Of a stretch of 11,102 nt of DNA, positions 1 through 6,828 are shown piece after piece. Source of the stretch: Arthrobacter sp. GTDB taxonomy: Bacteria > Actinomycetota > Actinomycetes > Actinomycetales > Micrococcaceae. Both the position numbers and the translations under genes were made by a program. Numbering within the stretch: position 1 is the first letter of the stretch; the number at the start of each line of letters is the position of its first letter. The stretch covers positions 1 to 11,102 of the forward strand of contig JAODMA010000172.1 in the NCBI GenBank assembly GCA_025464545.1. Reading direction: 5' to 3'. Under the pieces are notes generated by a model, which ran no database searches, was not told the origin of the DNA, and saw nothing but the letters and a program-made list of their open reading frames with translations.

Positions 1-1845
1 GCCTTCGGCCTGCAGGGCGGCACGGGCGTTGACGGCGAGCTGGACCTCGGAACCCGTGCCGATCAGGATGACCTTCGGCTCGGCGGTGGCGCCGTCGACG
101 GAGGCTTCGGCCAGGACGTACCCGCCCTTGGCGACGCCGGCTGTGGAGCCGAACGTGTTGCCCTCGGCGTCACCGGTGCCGCGGGCATAGGTCGGGATGT
201 TCTGCCGGGTCAGGACGATTCCGGCGGGGTTCCCGTGGTTTTCCAGCATGACCTTCCAGGCCGCCGCGACCTCATTGGCGTCGCCCGGGCGGACGACGTC
301 CAGGCCCGGGATGGCCCGGAGCGAAGCGAGCTGTTCGACCGGCTGGTGGGTGGGTCCGTCTTCGCCCAGTCCGATCGAGTCGTGCGTCCAGACATACAGT
401 GACGGCACTCCCATGAGCGCGCCGAGGCGGATGGCCGGGCGCTGGTAGTCGCTGAAGATCAGGAACGTGCCGGAGAACGCGCGGGTGCGGCCGTGCAGGG
501 AGATGCCGTTCACGATTGACGCCGCAGCGTGTTCGCGGATGCCGAAGTGCAGCACGCGGCCGTAGGGATTGCCCTTCCAGGCCGCGGTCTGCCGGGACGC
601 CGGGATGAACGACGGCGACCCTTCGATCGTAGTGTTGTTCGATTCGGCGAGGTCGGCGGAGCCGCCCCACAGCTCGGGCATGACCGGGCCGATCGCGTTC
701 AGGACCTTTCCTGACGCGGCACGGGTGGAGACGTCCTTGCCGGCTTCGAAGACCGGGAGGGCGGAATCGAGTTCGGCGGGGAGCTTGCGGGCCTCAACGC
801 GCTCGAGAAGGGCAGCGCCCTCGGGGTTGCCGGCCTGCCATGCCTCGAACGCTTCCTGCCATTCGCCGCGGGCGGCGGCGCCGCGCTCCTGCGCGCCCCG
901 GGTGTGGGCCAGGACGTCGTCGTCGACCTGGAAGGAACGCTCCGGGTCGAAGTCCAGGACCTTCTTGAGTGCCGCGACTTCCTCGGCACCCAGCGCGGAG
1001 CCGTGGATCTTGCCGGTGTTCTGCTTCTTCGGTGCCGGGTAGCCGATGATGGTCCGCAGCGACACGATGGACGGCTTGTTCGTCTCGGCCTTCGCCGCCA
1101 GAAGGGCGGCGTGCAGTTCCTGCACGTCCTCCTTGTATTCGCCGGTCCGGGTCCAGTCCACGCGCTGGACGTGCCAGCCATAAGCCTCGTAGCGCTTCAG
1201 GACGTCCTCGGTGAACGCGACATCGGTGTCGTCCTCGATCGAGATGTGGTTCTCGTCGTAAATCACGACGAGGTTGCCGAGTTCCTGGTGGCCGGCAAGC
1301 GAGGACGCCTCTGAGGTGACGCCTTCCTGCAGGTCCCCGTCGGATGCGATCACCCAGATGGTGTGGTCGAACGGGCTGGCACCTTCGGCGGCGTCGGCGT
1401 CGAACAGACCGCGTTGGCGGCGCTGCGAGTAGGCGAAGCCGACCGCGGAGGCCAGGCCCTGGCCCAGCGGGCCGGTGGTGATTTCGACGCCCGCGGTGTG
1501 CTTATACTCCGGGTGCCCCGGGGTCAAAGAACCCCAGGTGCGCAGCGCCTGCAGGTCCTTCAGCTCCAGGCCGTAGCCGGAGAGGAACAGCTGGATGTAC
1601 AGCGTGAGGGACGTATGCCCGGGGGAGAGGATGAAACGGTCGCGTCCCAGCCAGTCCGGGTTCTTCGGGTCATGCCGCATCAGCTTCTGGAAGAGCAGGT
1701 AGGCGGCCGGGGCCAGGCTCATCGCAGTACCGGGGTGGCCGTTACCGACCTTCTCCACGGCGTCCGCAGCCAGCACGCGGACAGTGTCCACCGCACGCTG
1801 GTCCAAGCTGGTCCATGACAGTTCTTGCTCTTCCAAATGTGGCAC
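1..1845 (-). CDS. tkt: Transketolase, 5' 615 codons (C-terminus outside window)
   Basis: Thiamine-diphosphate enzyme of the non-oxidative pentose phosphate pathway that moves two-carbon ketol units between sugar phosphates in the cytoplasm. The frame is open from a GTG at 1845 to the window edge; the family is usually about 660-700 residues, so the end of the C-terminal domain is missing. Visible motifs: GHPG with the conserved His at residue 37; SDGDLQEG near residue 165 (diphosphate/metal-binding loop); the start of the pyrimidine-binding domain at LWGGSADLAESN near 393; FGIREHA near 435 with the catalytic Glu that activates thiamine; and THDSIGLGEDGPTHQP near 490. The GTG start is preceded by an AGAGGGG-type ribosome binding site about 10 nt upstream, and the next in-frame residues (PHLEEQELSW) match what I recall for Arthrobacter transketolases. 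It is divergent from ctaB. Identity is certain; the start is very likely. Confidence 0.97.
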   Translation of the reverse strand, partial: MPHLEEQELSWTSLDQRAVDTVRVLAADAVEKVGNGHPGTAMSLAPAAYLLFQKLMRHDPKNPDWLGRDRFILSPGHTSLTLYIQLFLSGYGLELKDLQALRTWGSLTPGHPEYKHTAGVEITTGPLGQGLASAVGFAYSQRRQRGLFDADAAEGASPFDHTIWVIASDGDLQEGVTSEASSLAGHQELGNLVVIYDENHISIEDDTDVAFTEDVLKRYEAYGWHVQRVDWTRTGEYKEDVQELHAALLAAKAETNKPSIVSLRTIIGYPAPKKQNTGKIHGSALGAEEVAALKKVLDFDPERSFQVDDDVLAHTRGAQERGAAARGEWQEAFEAWQAGNPEGAALLERVEARKLPAELDSALPVFEAGKDVSTRAASGKVLNAIGPVMPELWGGSADLAESNNTTIEGSPSFIPASRQTAAWKGNPYGRVLHFGIREHAAASIVNGISLHGRTRAFSGTFLIFSDYQRPAIRLGALMGVPSLYVWTHDSIGLGEDGPTHQPVEQLASLRAIPGLDVVRPGDANEVAAAWKVMLENHGNPAGIVLTRQNIPTYARGTGDAEGNTFGSTAGVAKGGYVLAEASVDGATAEPKVILIGTGSEVQLAVNARAALQAEG

Positions 1846-1897
1846 GAAAACCGGGCCCCTCTCTGTGCTGATGGCGGGTGGGCTGGGCAGTTCCGTC

Positions 1898-1917
1898 CGG
1901 GCACAGTTCGGTGCCCG
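1898..1917 (-). repeat. Hairpin in the presumed tkt 5' leader
   Basis: CGGGCAC (1898-1904) pairs perfectly with GTGCCCG (1911-1917) across a 6-nt loop, 53 nt upstream of the tkt start. No T-run follows on either strand, so it is not a standard terminator. It may be a leader structure or chance in GC-rich DNA. Confidence 0.35.
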
Positions 1918-1986
1918 CTGAGGTACGTACCAGCCGTTCACCATCGAAACGTTGATCTATCATTCAGTCGCGTGGGCAAACTGCCA

Positions 1987-2002
1987 GTGTGCAAACGCAC
2001 AC
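1987..2002. promoter_or_regulatory. Perfect palindrome, possible operator
   Basis: GTGTGC, AAAC, GCACAC forms a perfect 6-bp inverted repeat with a 4-bp centre, placed 142 bp from the tkt start and 331 bp from ctaB. Size and symmetry suit a dimeric DNA-binding protein. No regulator can be named from the sequence. Confidence 0.3.
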
Positions 2003-2217
2003 CTGAGCAGAACCGGGCTGGCAAACCGACTGCCGTCCGTGCGTGCTGATCTGCAGATAGCTTAGCCCCATTCCATCTGACGGGCGCCGTATATCTCACC
2101 AATTGGACCGGATTTCCGCTTATATGAATCACCGTCCCTCGCGGCGGCGGTGAGACAGCGTTAACCTGACTGAAATCAGGGCTGTCCGGGCGGACCCCTG
2201 GGGCCTTAGGGCCACGG

Positions 2218-2223
2218 TATGAT
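2218..2223 (+). promoter_or_regulatory. Possible ctaB -10 element
   Basis: TATGAT matches the TATAAT consensus at five of six positions and lies 109 nt before the ctaB start. The hexamer at 17-bp spacing upstream (CCCCTG) is a poor -35, so the call rests on the -10 alone. If used, the transcript would begin near 2230 and include the structured leader at 2236-2270. Confidence 0.3.
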
Positions 2224-2235
2224 GGTTGGTGGCAC

Positions 2236-2270
2236 CCACGGGGGCGAAGACACGCCCGTGCGCCGCGTGG
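2236..2270 (+). promoter_or_regulatory. ctaB leader with two competing hairpins
   Basis: The segment CACGGGGGCG (2237-2246) can pair with CGCCCGTG (2253-2260) with a 2-nt bulge. A partly overlapping left arm, from 2236 to 2246, can instead pair with the near-duplicate CGCCGCGTGG (2261-2270). The two folds exclude each other. This resembles a leader switch in form only; no known riboswitch family was recognised. Confidence 0.2.
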
Positions 2271-2332
2271 ACCCCTTCGATAGACAACGCGCGTTGCGAA
2301 ACCAGCCGGACTGAACAGCCAGACAGAACAGA

Positions 2333-3295
2333 GTGACTGCCACCGTGAGCACAACCGATACGCCGCTGAATGCCTCTCCGATCTCCGGAAAGATCGGCTT
2401 CTCCCGCAAAGCCAAGGCCTACCTGGCGCTCACGAAACCCCGCGTCATCGAACTGCTGCTCGTGAGCACGCTGCCGACCATGATCTATGCGGAGCGCGGG
2501 TTCCCGTCCATCGGGCTGATCCTGGCAACCCTCGTGGGCGGCGCGTTCGCCGCCGGCAGCGCCGGGGCGTTCAACTGCTACATCGACCGCGACATTGACA
2601 AGCTCATGCACCGCACCGAGAACCGCCCGCTGGTGACGGGCGAAGTCACGCCCCGCGAGGCGCTGGTCTTCTCCTGGCTGCTGGGCGCTGCGGCGATCGC
2701 CATTCTTTGGTTCGGGGCCAACCCGCTTTCGGCATGGCTGGGCCTCGGTGCCATCGTCTTCTACGTGGTCATCTACACCATGATCCTCAAGCGCCGCACC
2801 GCGCAGAACATCGTCTGGGGCGGAGCCGCCGGCTGTTTCCCGGTTCTGATTGCCTGGGCAGCCGTGACCAACACCGTGGAGTGGCCCGCCGTCGTGCTGT
2901 TCATGGTGATCTTCCTCTGGACCCCGCCGCACTACTGGCCGCTCTCCATGCGCTACGGCGAGGATTACCGGAACGCAAACGTGCCGATGCTCGGGGCCAT
3001 CGCCGGAGCCAAGGTGGTCTCGGTGCAGGTGGTCCTGTATGCCTGGGCAATGGTGGCGTGTTCCCTGCTGATGGTGCCGGTCGGCGGCGCCGGCTGGGTC
3101 TACACGATCACCGCCCTCGTCGCGGGGGCCTGGTTCCTGTACGAGTCACACGCGCTGTACCAGCGTGCACAGGGCGGGGACGTGTCCAACAAGGGCGCCA
3201 TGAAGGTCTTCCACGGCTCCATCAGCTACCTGACCCTGCTGTTCATCGCCGTGGCCGTGGACCCGTTTGTCGGTTCCGCCATCGTCGGAGGCTAG
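2333..3295 (+). CDS. ctaB: Protoheme IX farnesyltransferase (heme O synthase)
   Basis: Integral membrane UbiA-family prenyltransferase that attaches a farnesyl group to protoheme IX, giving heme O, the precursor of heme A for aa3-type oxidase. The 320-residue length is normal. After a soluble N-terminus of about 28 residues come [10 protein letters not shown], the first Asp motif N81-x3-D85-x3-D89 (polyprenyl diphosphate and Mg binding), HRTENRP near 93-99, WTPPHYWPL at 196-204 and the second conserved motif around D211 in [13 protein letters not shown]. Many hydrophobic segments are present, as expected for a multi-pass protein. The GTG at 2333 is the first possible start: an in-frame TGA lies at 2312-2314, and a GTG at 2345 is the alternative. 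Neither has a strong ribosome binding site, only a purine stretch before 2333. It is divergent from tkt and convergent with the lipoprotein remnant and ctaA, and a terminator hairpin follows. Confidence 0.96.
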   Translation: MTATVSTTDTPLNASPISGKIGFSRKAKAYLALTKPRVIELLLVSTLPTMIYAERGFPSIGLILATLVGGAFAAGSAGAFNCYIDRDIDKLMHRTENRPLVTGEVTPREALVFSWLLGAAAIAILWFGANPLSAWLGLGAIVFYVVIYTMILKRRTAQNIVWGGAAGCFPVLIAWAAVTNTVEWPAVVLFMVIFLWTPPHYWPLSMRYGEDYRNANVPMLGAIAGAKVVSVQVVLYAWAMVACSLLMVPVGGAGWVYTITALVAGAWFLYESHALYQRAQGGDVSNKGAMKVFHGSISYLTLLFIAVAVDPFVGSAIVGG

Positions 3296-3308
3296 GTCTA
3301 CCTCGCCG

Positions 3309-3771
3309 CTAAAGGCCCGAAGCTGCGATAGACCGCCACTTCGAACGACGCTCCCCGCCAAGCTGCGAGGGAGCGTCTTTCGTATCAGCCCAGGAAGGGC
3401 GGCCTCGAAGCGCGACAGCGAAAGCCCGGCCGTCCCCATCGCGGACTTCCGGGTCGTCCGCTCCGGGAAGCGCCAAGACAGCCACGGAGCCGAACGCGGA
3501 AACGTCAGCGTCTTTGCCGGCGGCCGTCAGTTTGGCTTTGAGGCTTTCGCTGAGGCGGCTGTCCCAGAGCTCGGCCGTGACCGACTGGATGGCGGAGGGG
3601 TCGCTGACGTCGAAGGAAGCCGGCGCGCTACCTGACCCTGCTGTGGAGGGTGCCGCGCTGGTGCTGTCAGGCCTGCTCCGGCGCCGCAGCGGGCGGCGAG
3701 CATGCTGAGAGTGAGAGCGCCCCGGCGATGGCTGCCGCGGCGACGACGCGGCGCGTTGTGAAGTCCACCAT
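3309..3771 (-). pseudogene. Small lipoprotein gene interrupted by an in-frame TGA (frameshift)
   Basis: An ATG at 3771 has AGGA exactly 6 nt upstream (3778-3781) and starts a typical lipoprotein signal peptide: charged MVDFTTRR, a hydrophobic Ala-rich core, and lipobox L-S-A-C with the lipidated Cys at residue 24. The frame then reads SPPAAAPEQA and meets TGA at 3669-3667 after only 34 codons. Skipping one base enters a frame open to TAG at 3311-3309 that looks truly coding. It begins with a Ser/Ala/Pro-rich linker (DSTSAAPSTAGSGSAPA), continues FDVSDPSAIQSVTAELWDSR, and third codon positions are mostly G or C. The joined product would be 153 residues, an exported lipoprotein with a flexible linker and a small domain I do not recognise. 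The last part overlaps the ctaB terminator and looks less coding, so the true end may lie earlier. Explanations are a decayed gene, a sequencing error, or programmed +1 frameshifting. It lies 163 bp downstream of ctaA on the same strand. Confidence 0.6.
3342..3382 (+). terminator. ctaB: Terminator-like hairpin downstream of ctaB
   Basis: GACGCTCCC (3347-3355) pairs perfectly with GGGAGCGTC (3369-3377). The stem can extend to 13 bp with one mismatch by pairing CGAA (3342-3345) with TTCG (3379-3382). The downstream arm is followed by TTTCG, a weak T-run on the plus strand. It lies 47 nt after the ctaB stop, so it most likely ends the ctaB transcript. The minus strand has no T-run after the stem. 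Confidence 0.65.
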
Positions 3772-3934
3772 GAACATTCCTGACTGTAGATGAGACCTGG
3801 CGTTCGGGCTCACCGTAACCGCCGCACGAAAGGGCTGCCGGAATCCCAGGATCCGCACACCAGCCCCGATCGACCCGTACGCCAAGTCAGACGGGAGCCT
3901 GGACCGGTACCAGCGCAGCTGTCGGCGGCCCGGC

Positions 3935-4879
3935 CTACTTCACTGGGCTGTAGCGGGCCAGGTCCGCGGTGTTGGTTGCCGCGCTCATCAGCAGGGCCGC
4001 GCCCAGCATGTGCGCTCCCACGAGCAGTACCGGGACGCCGTTGTAGTACTGGGTGAATCCGATGGCCGCCTGGAGCGCTGTAACCCCCAGGAGCAGGAAG
4101 ACGGCGCTACGGAACGGCCCGGCGATCCGCCCACGAAGCACCAGAAACAGGCCAAACAGCGCCCCGGCAGTAATCAGGTAGGCCGGCACGGCGTGGATGT
4201 GCGAGAACAGATCCCAGTCCAGGTTGTTGCGCGGAGCGTCGGCGTCGCCGGCGTGCGGGCCGGCCCCGGTGACCACGACGCCCAGGCAGACTGCGATGGC
4301 GGAGAACAGCGCGACGGCGGTCATCACCGGACGAGCGGCACCCGGCAGGGCGGCCAGGGCGAAGGTCCGAAACTTCCCGGTGCGGCCGTACGCGCGGTTG
4401 ACCAACAGGGTCGCGAGGACCACTAGGGCCATGGAGACCAGGAAGTGCAGGCCCACCACCCACGGGTTCAGCTGGGTCAGGACGGTGATGCCGCCGATCA
4501 CGGCCTGCGCCGGGATGCTGGCGAGCAGGCCCAGGGCCAGCAGGAACAGGTCCCGGCGCTCCTTGCGCAGGTTCCACAGGTATACCAGCATCAGAACGGC
4601 GACGGCGGCCAGTGCGAAGGTCAGGAGCCGGTTGCCGAACTCGATGATGCCGTGGATACCCATCTCCGGGGTGTTCACGAGCGAGGCATCCGTGCAGCGC
4701 GGCCAGGTGGGGCAGCCAAGGCCCGAGGCGGTGAGCCGCACCGCACCACCGGTCACCACGAGCACCGTCTGGCCGATCAGGGACAAAACAGCCAGCCGCT
4801 TGACCGTCTTGTCGACGGTGACGGGCAGCCGGGAGGTGATCCCGGAGACGATCCGGGGTGGGCGTGACACCGTACTCAC
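3935..4879 (-). CDS. ctaA: Heme A synthase (COX15/CtaA family)
   Basis: Membrane enzyme that oxidises the C8 methyl of heme O to a formyl group, giving heme A for cytochrome c oxidase; it acts after CtaB. With the GTG at 4879 it has 314 residues, normal for the family. It shows the pseudo-twofold layout of about eight membrane segments, GLGCPTWPRC near 53-62 with a Cys56/Cys62 pair in the first outer loop, IHGIIEFGNR at 75-84 with conserved Glu80, His145 in VVGLHFLVSM, TGAGPHAGD near 204-212, H-I-H at 227-229 and His290 in GAHMLG. The first heme-ligand His of Bacillus CtaA appears to be Asn83 here. A GTG at 4897, overlapping the permease end, is an alternative start; no strong ribosome binding site decides it. 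The start is 8 nt after the permease stop, so it is the third gene of the ABC operon. The frame stays open far upstream, but that part is only the permease gene read in another frame. Confidence 0.93.
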   Translation of the reverse strand: MSTVSRPPRIVSGITSRLPVTVDKTVKRLAVLSLIGQTVLVVTGGAVRLTASGLGCPTWPRCTDASLVNTPEMGIHGIIEFGNRLLTFALAAVAVLMLVYLWNLRKERRDLFLLALGLLASIPAQAVIGGITVLTQLNPWVVGLHFLVSMALVVLATLLVNRAYGRTGKFRTFALAALPGAARPVMTAVALFSAIAVCLGVVVTGAGPHAGDADAPRNNLDWDLFSHIHAVPAYLITAGALFGLFLVLRGRIAGPFRSAVFLLLGVTALQAAIGFTQYYNGVPVLLVGAHMLGAALLMSAATNTADLARYSPVK

Positions 4880-4887
4880 AGTTTTTC

Positions 4888-5718
4888 TCAATTCCACTTG
4901 AACCAACGTGTTGCTGCTCCGCCGGCGACGGCCGTCCAGAACAGCAGGACAAGCACGGCCGCAGCGTTGACGCTGCCGTGCAGGAAAGCGTCCCTCAGGG
5001 CCTGACCCAGCGCACCGGAGGGAAGGAAATGCACCACGGCCTGCGCCAGCGCCGGCAGGCGTTCGGCCGGGATCACGATCCCACCGAGCGCCCCGAGCAG
5101 GATCCACAGCAGATTGGTGATGGCCAGCGTCGCCTCGGGCCGGACCGTCCCGGCGACCAGCAGGCCGAGCGCTGTAAAGGACGCCGCCCCCAGCGCCAGC
5201 AAAGCCATGCCCGGCAGCCAGCCTGCAGGCTCGGGCTGCCAACCCAGCAACAGGGCCACCGCCGTGACCACGACCACCTGCAGGAACAACACGACCAGCA
5301 CGGCGAGGACCTTGCCGGCGATCAGGCCGGTGCGGCCCAGGGGAGTCGTGGAGAGGAACCGCAGGACGCCGTAACGGCGGTCGAAGCCGGTGGAGATGCC
5401 CTGGCCGGTAAAGGCCGTGGACATGGCGCACAGGGCCAGGATGCCCGGGACGGCGACGTTGATCCGGCTCGAACCGAGCCCGTCCAGCAGCGGCGTGACA
5501 GTCAGCCCCACCATCGCCAGGAGGGGGAGCACCACCGCGAGGATCAGCTGCTCGCCGTTCCGCAGCATGGTGACCGTTTCGTATTTGCCCTGCCGCACGA
5601 TCCGCCGCAATAGGGGAGCCGGGGCGCTGCCCAGCGGGCCGCCGGGAGGCGGGCTGCCAAGCGGAGCCCGGCCATGCGGTGCAGCGCGGAGAGGCCTGGC
5701 GCCGGAAACGCGGGTCAT
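4888..5718 (-). CDS. ABC-2 type transporter permease
   Basis: Membrane half of an ABC exporter, 276 residues. The first 37 or so residues are rich in Pro, Gly and Ala and probably disordered on the cytoplasmic side. Six hydrophobic segments follow, near residues 57-78, 88-108, 131-158, 165-190, 195-215 and 250-270. Features typical of ABC-2 permeases are a cytoplasmic stretch after segment 2 (GFDRRYGVLRFLSTTPLGR) that likely contacts the ATPase, and IVIPAERLP followed by HFLPSGALGQALRDA near the end. The start ATG overlaps the stop of the ATPase gene as ATGA, a strong sign of translational coupling, and ctaA follows 8 nt after its stop. The substrate cannot be read from the sequence. Linkage to ctaA suggests a role in heme or oxidase biology, but this is inference. 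Confidence 0.9.
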   Translation of the reverse strand: MTRVSGARPLRAAPHGRAPLGSPPPGGPLGSAPAPLLRRIVRQGKYETVTMLRNGEQLILAVVLPLLAMVGLTVTPLLDGLGSSRINVAVPGILALCAMSTAFTGQGISTGFDRRYGVLRFLSTTPLGRTGLIAGKVLAVLVVLFLQVVVVTAVALLLGWQPEPAGWLPGMALLALGAASFTALGLLVAGTVRPEATLAITNLLWILLGALGGIVIPAERLPALAQAVVHFLPSGALGQALRDAFLHGSVNAAAVLVLLFWTAVAGGAATRWFKWN

Positions 5719-6680
5719 CGGATCTCCCTTCCGGAGATGTCCAGGAAGACGTCCTCAAGGCTGCGCGCCTCAAGGCTCAGGGAGCTGGGCATGATCCCGT
5801 GCGCGGCCCACCATGCGGTGATCGCGGCCAGGTCGGCGGGGGTGAGGGCGCCGGTGGCTGCGTAGCTGCCGGCCCGCGCCTCTGTGACGTCGACGTCGTC
5901 GGGAAGCACCCCGGTGAAGTCCAGTCCCGGTTCGGCCTCGAACAGGAGGGTACGGATGTGCTGCTCACCGGCGGACGGGAGCCGGTGCTGCAACAACTGG
6001 GTGACGGTGCCTTCGGCGACGTTCCGGCCGGCGTCGATGATATAGACGTAGTCGGCGAGCCGCTGGGCGTCGTCCATCAGGTGGGTGGTCAGGATGATCC
6101 CCATTCCGCGGTCGCGGAGTTCCGAGATCAGCTCGAACACGAGTTGGCGGGACTGCGGGTCCAGGCCGGCGCTTGGCTCGTCCAAAAAGAGCACCTCCGG
6201 ATTGCCGGCCAGGGCTGCGGCGAGGGCCAGGCGCTGCTTCTGCCCGCCGGAGAGCCGCCGGACCGAGGTGCGGCTGAAGCTATCGATGCCGAGGCGGCCG
6301 ATCAGCTCCTCGATCGGCCACGGATCCTGATACATGCCGGCGATGTGCTTCAGCAGTGGAATGGGCCGGGCCGACGGCGGGAGACCGCCGTCCTGCAACA
6401 TCACACCGACCCGCGCGCGCAACCCGGCGCCGGCCGTGTCCGGATCCTGGCCGAGCAGGCTGATGCTTCCCGCGGTACGCTTTTGCAGACCCTGGGCGCA
6501 TTCAATGGTGGTCGTCTTGCCGGCTCCGTTGGCCCCCAGCAGGGCCGTGACTTGCCCGCGTTCGGCGACAAGGGAAAGGCCGCTGACCACCCGCAGCATC
6601 TTGCCGTCGAGGGTGGGCAGTGGACCAACATCCTTGACTAGCCCGCTGATGGACAGGACGGGGGATTCGGGAGATCGCAC
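5715..6680 (-). CDS. ABC transporter ATP-binding protein
   Basis: Cytoplasmic ATPase of a two-gene ABC-2 exporter, 321 residues. The nucleotide-binding domain fills about residues 9-235: Walker A GANGAGKTT at 49-57, Q-loop Gln near 96, signature LSGGQ at 143-147, Walker B LFLDEP at 164-169, D-loop SAGLD at 170-174 and H-loop His200. The C-terminal 85 or so residues form an extension ending in SLEDVFLDISGREIR, common in CcmA/DrrA-type exporters. The start is GTG at 6680: an in-frame TAG sits 9 nt upstream, and only a CTG lies between. There is no Shine-Dalgarno sequence, and a -10-like TAGAAT ends 6 nt before the GTG, so the mRNA may be leaderless. It heads the operon ATPase, permease, ctaA and diverges from sufR. 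The substrate is unknown. Confidence 0.93.
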   Translation of the reverse strand: MRSPESPVLSISGLVKDVGPLPTLDGKMLRVVSGLSLVAERGQVTALLGANGAGKTTTIECAQGLQKRTAGSISLLGQDPDTAGAGLRARVGVMLQDGGLPPSARPIPLLKHIAGMYQDPWPIEELIGRLGIDSFSRTSVRRLSGGQKQRLALAAALAGNPEVLFLDEPSAGLDPQSRQLVFELISELRDRGMGIILTTHLMDDAQRLADYVYIIDAGRNVAEGTVTQLLQHRLPSAGEQHIRTLLFEAEPGLDFTGVLPDDVDVTEARAGSYAATGALTPADLAAITAWWAAHGIMPSSLSLEARSLEDVFLDISGREIR

Positions 6681-6686
6681 CAGAGC

Positions 6687-6692
6687 ATTCTA
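6687..6692 (-). promoter_or_regulatory. Possible -10 element of the ABC-ctaA operon
   Basis: On the minus strand TAGAAT ends 6 nt before the GTG start at 6680, which would put the transcription start at or beside that G. The hexamer at 17-bp spacing (GGGCCA) is a poor -35. Lack of a Shine-Dalgarno sequence supports a leaderless transcript. Confidence 0.4.
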
Positions 6693-6742
6693 CGCGATGT
6701 AGTACGGCCTGGCCCGGCCGCCGCCCGGCTGCGGAGCCCGAC

Positions 6743-6767
6743 CGCCGCAACCGGCGAAGCTGCGGCG
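6743..6767. repeat. Inverted repeat in the ABC/sufR divergent region
   Basis: CGCCGCA (6743-6749) and TGCGGCG (6761-6767) are perfect inverted repeats around an 11-nt loop, roughly midway between the two divergent genes. The region is very GC-rich, so chance is possible. No T-run follows on either strand. Confidence 0.25.
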
Positions 6768-6828
6768 ACGGGAGCGGGAGACGGGCGCCGGAGGGAAGCC
6801 ATGCCTTACTGGAACGCGGGACTAAATT

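Larger units (their letters stand above)
1846..2332. other. Divergent tkt/ctaB intergenic region
   Basis: This 487-bp stretch has no convincing gene; open frames crossing it lack coding bias and ribosome binding sites. It must hold the promoters for tkt (leftward) and ctaB (rightward). It contains three short perfect palindromes: GGTACGTACC at 1922-1931, GTGTGCAAACGCACAC at 1987-2002 and ATCTGCAGAT at 2049-2058. It also has a 7-bp hairpin in the presumed tkt leader (1898-1917), a weak hairpin CCTGA/TCAGG at 2165-2180, and a GC-rich structured leader before ctaB. I could not find a convincing pair of -35 and -10 hexamers for tkt. Confidence 0.7.

Noticed and set aside
2129..2932. 267-codon minus-strand open frame opposite the start of ctaB
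   Set aside because: It spans the promoter region and is antisense to conserved CtaB motifs, with no own domain or ribosome binding site.
4858..5613. 251-codon plus-strand open frame, Gln-rich, opposite the permease
   Set aside because: Gln-rich low-complexity sequence comes from reading Leu-rich membrane codons on the opposite strand.
3935..5773. A 612-codon minus-strand open frame that would fuse a long N-terminal part to CtaA
   Set aside because: The upstream half is the permease gene read in another frame; it is Arg/Gly/Pro-rich with no domain, while the permease frame has clear membrane segments and the ATGA overlap.
5679..6641. 320-codon plus-strand open frame across the ABC ATPase
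   Set aside because: Rich in Gly, Gln and Arg as expected for antisense of an ABC ATPase; the minus strand has all nucleotide-binding motifs.
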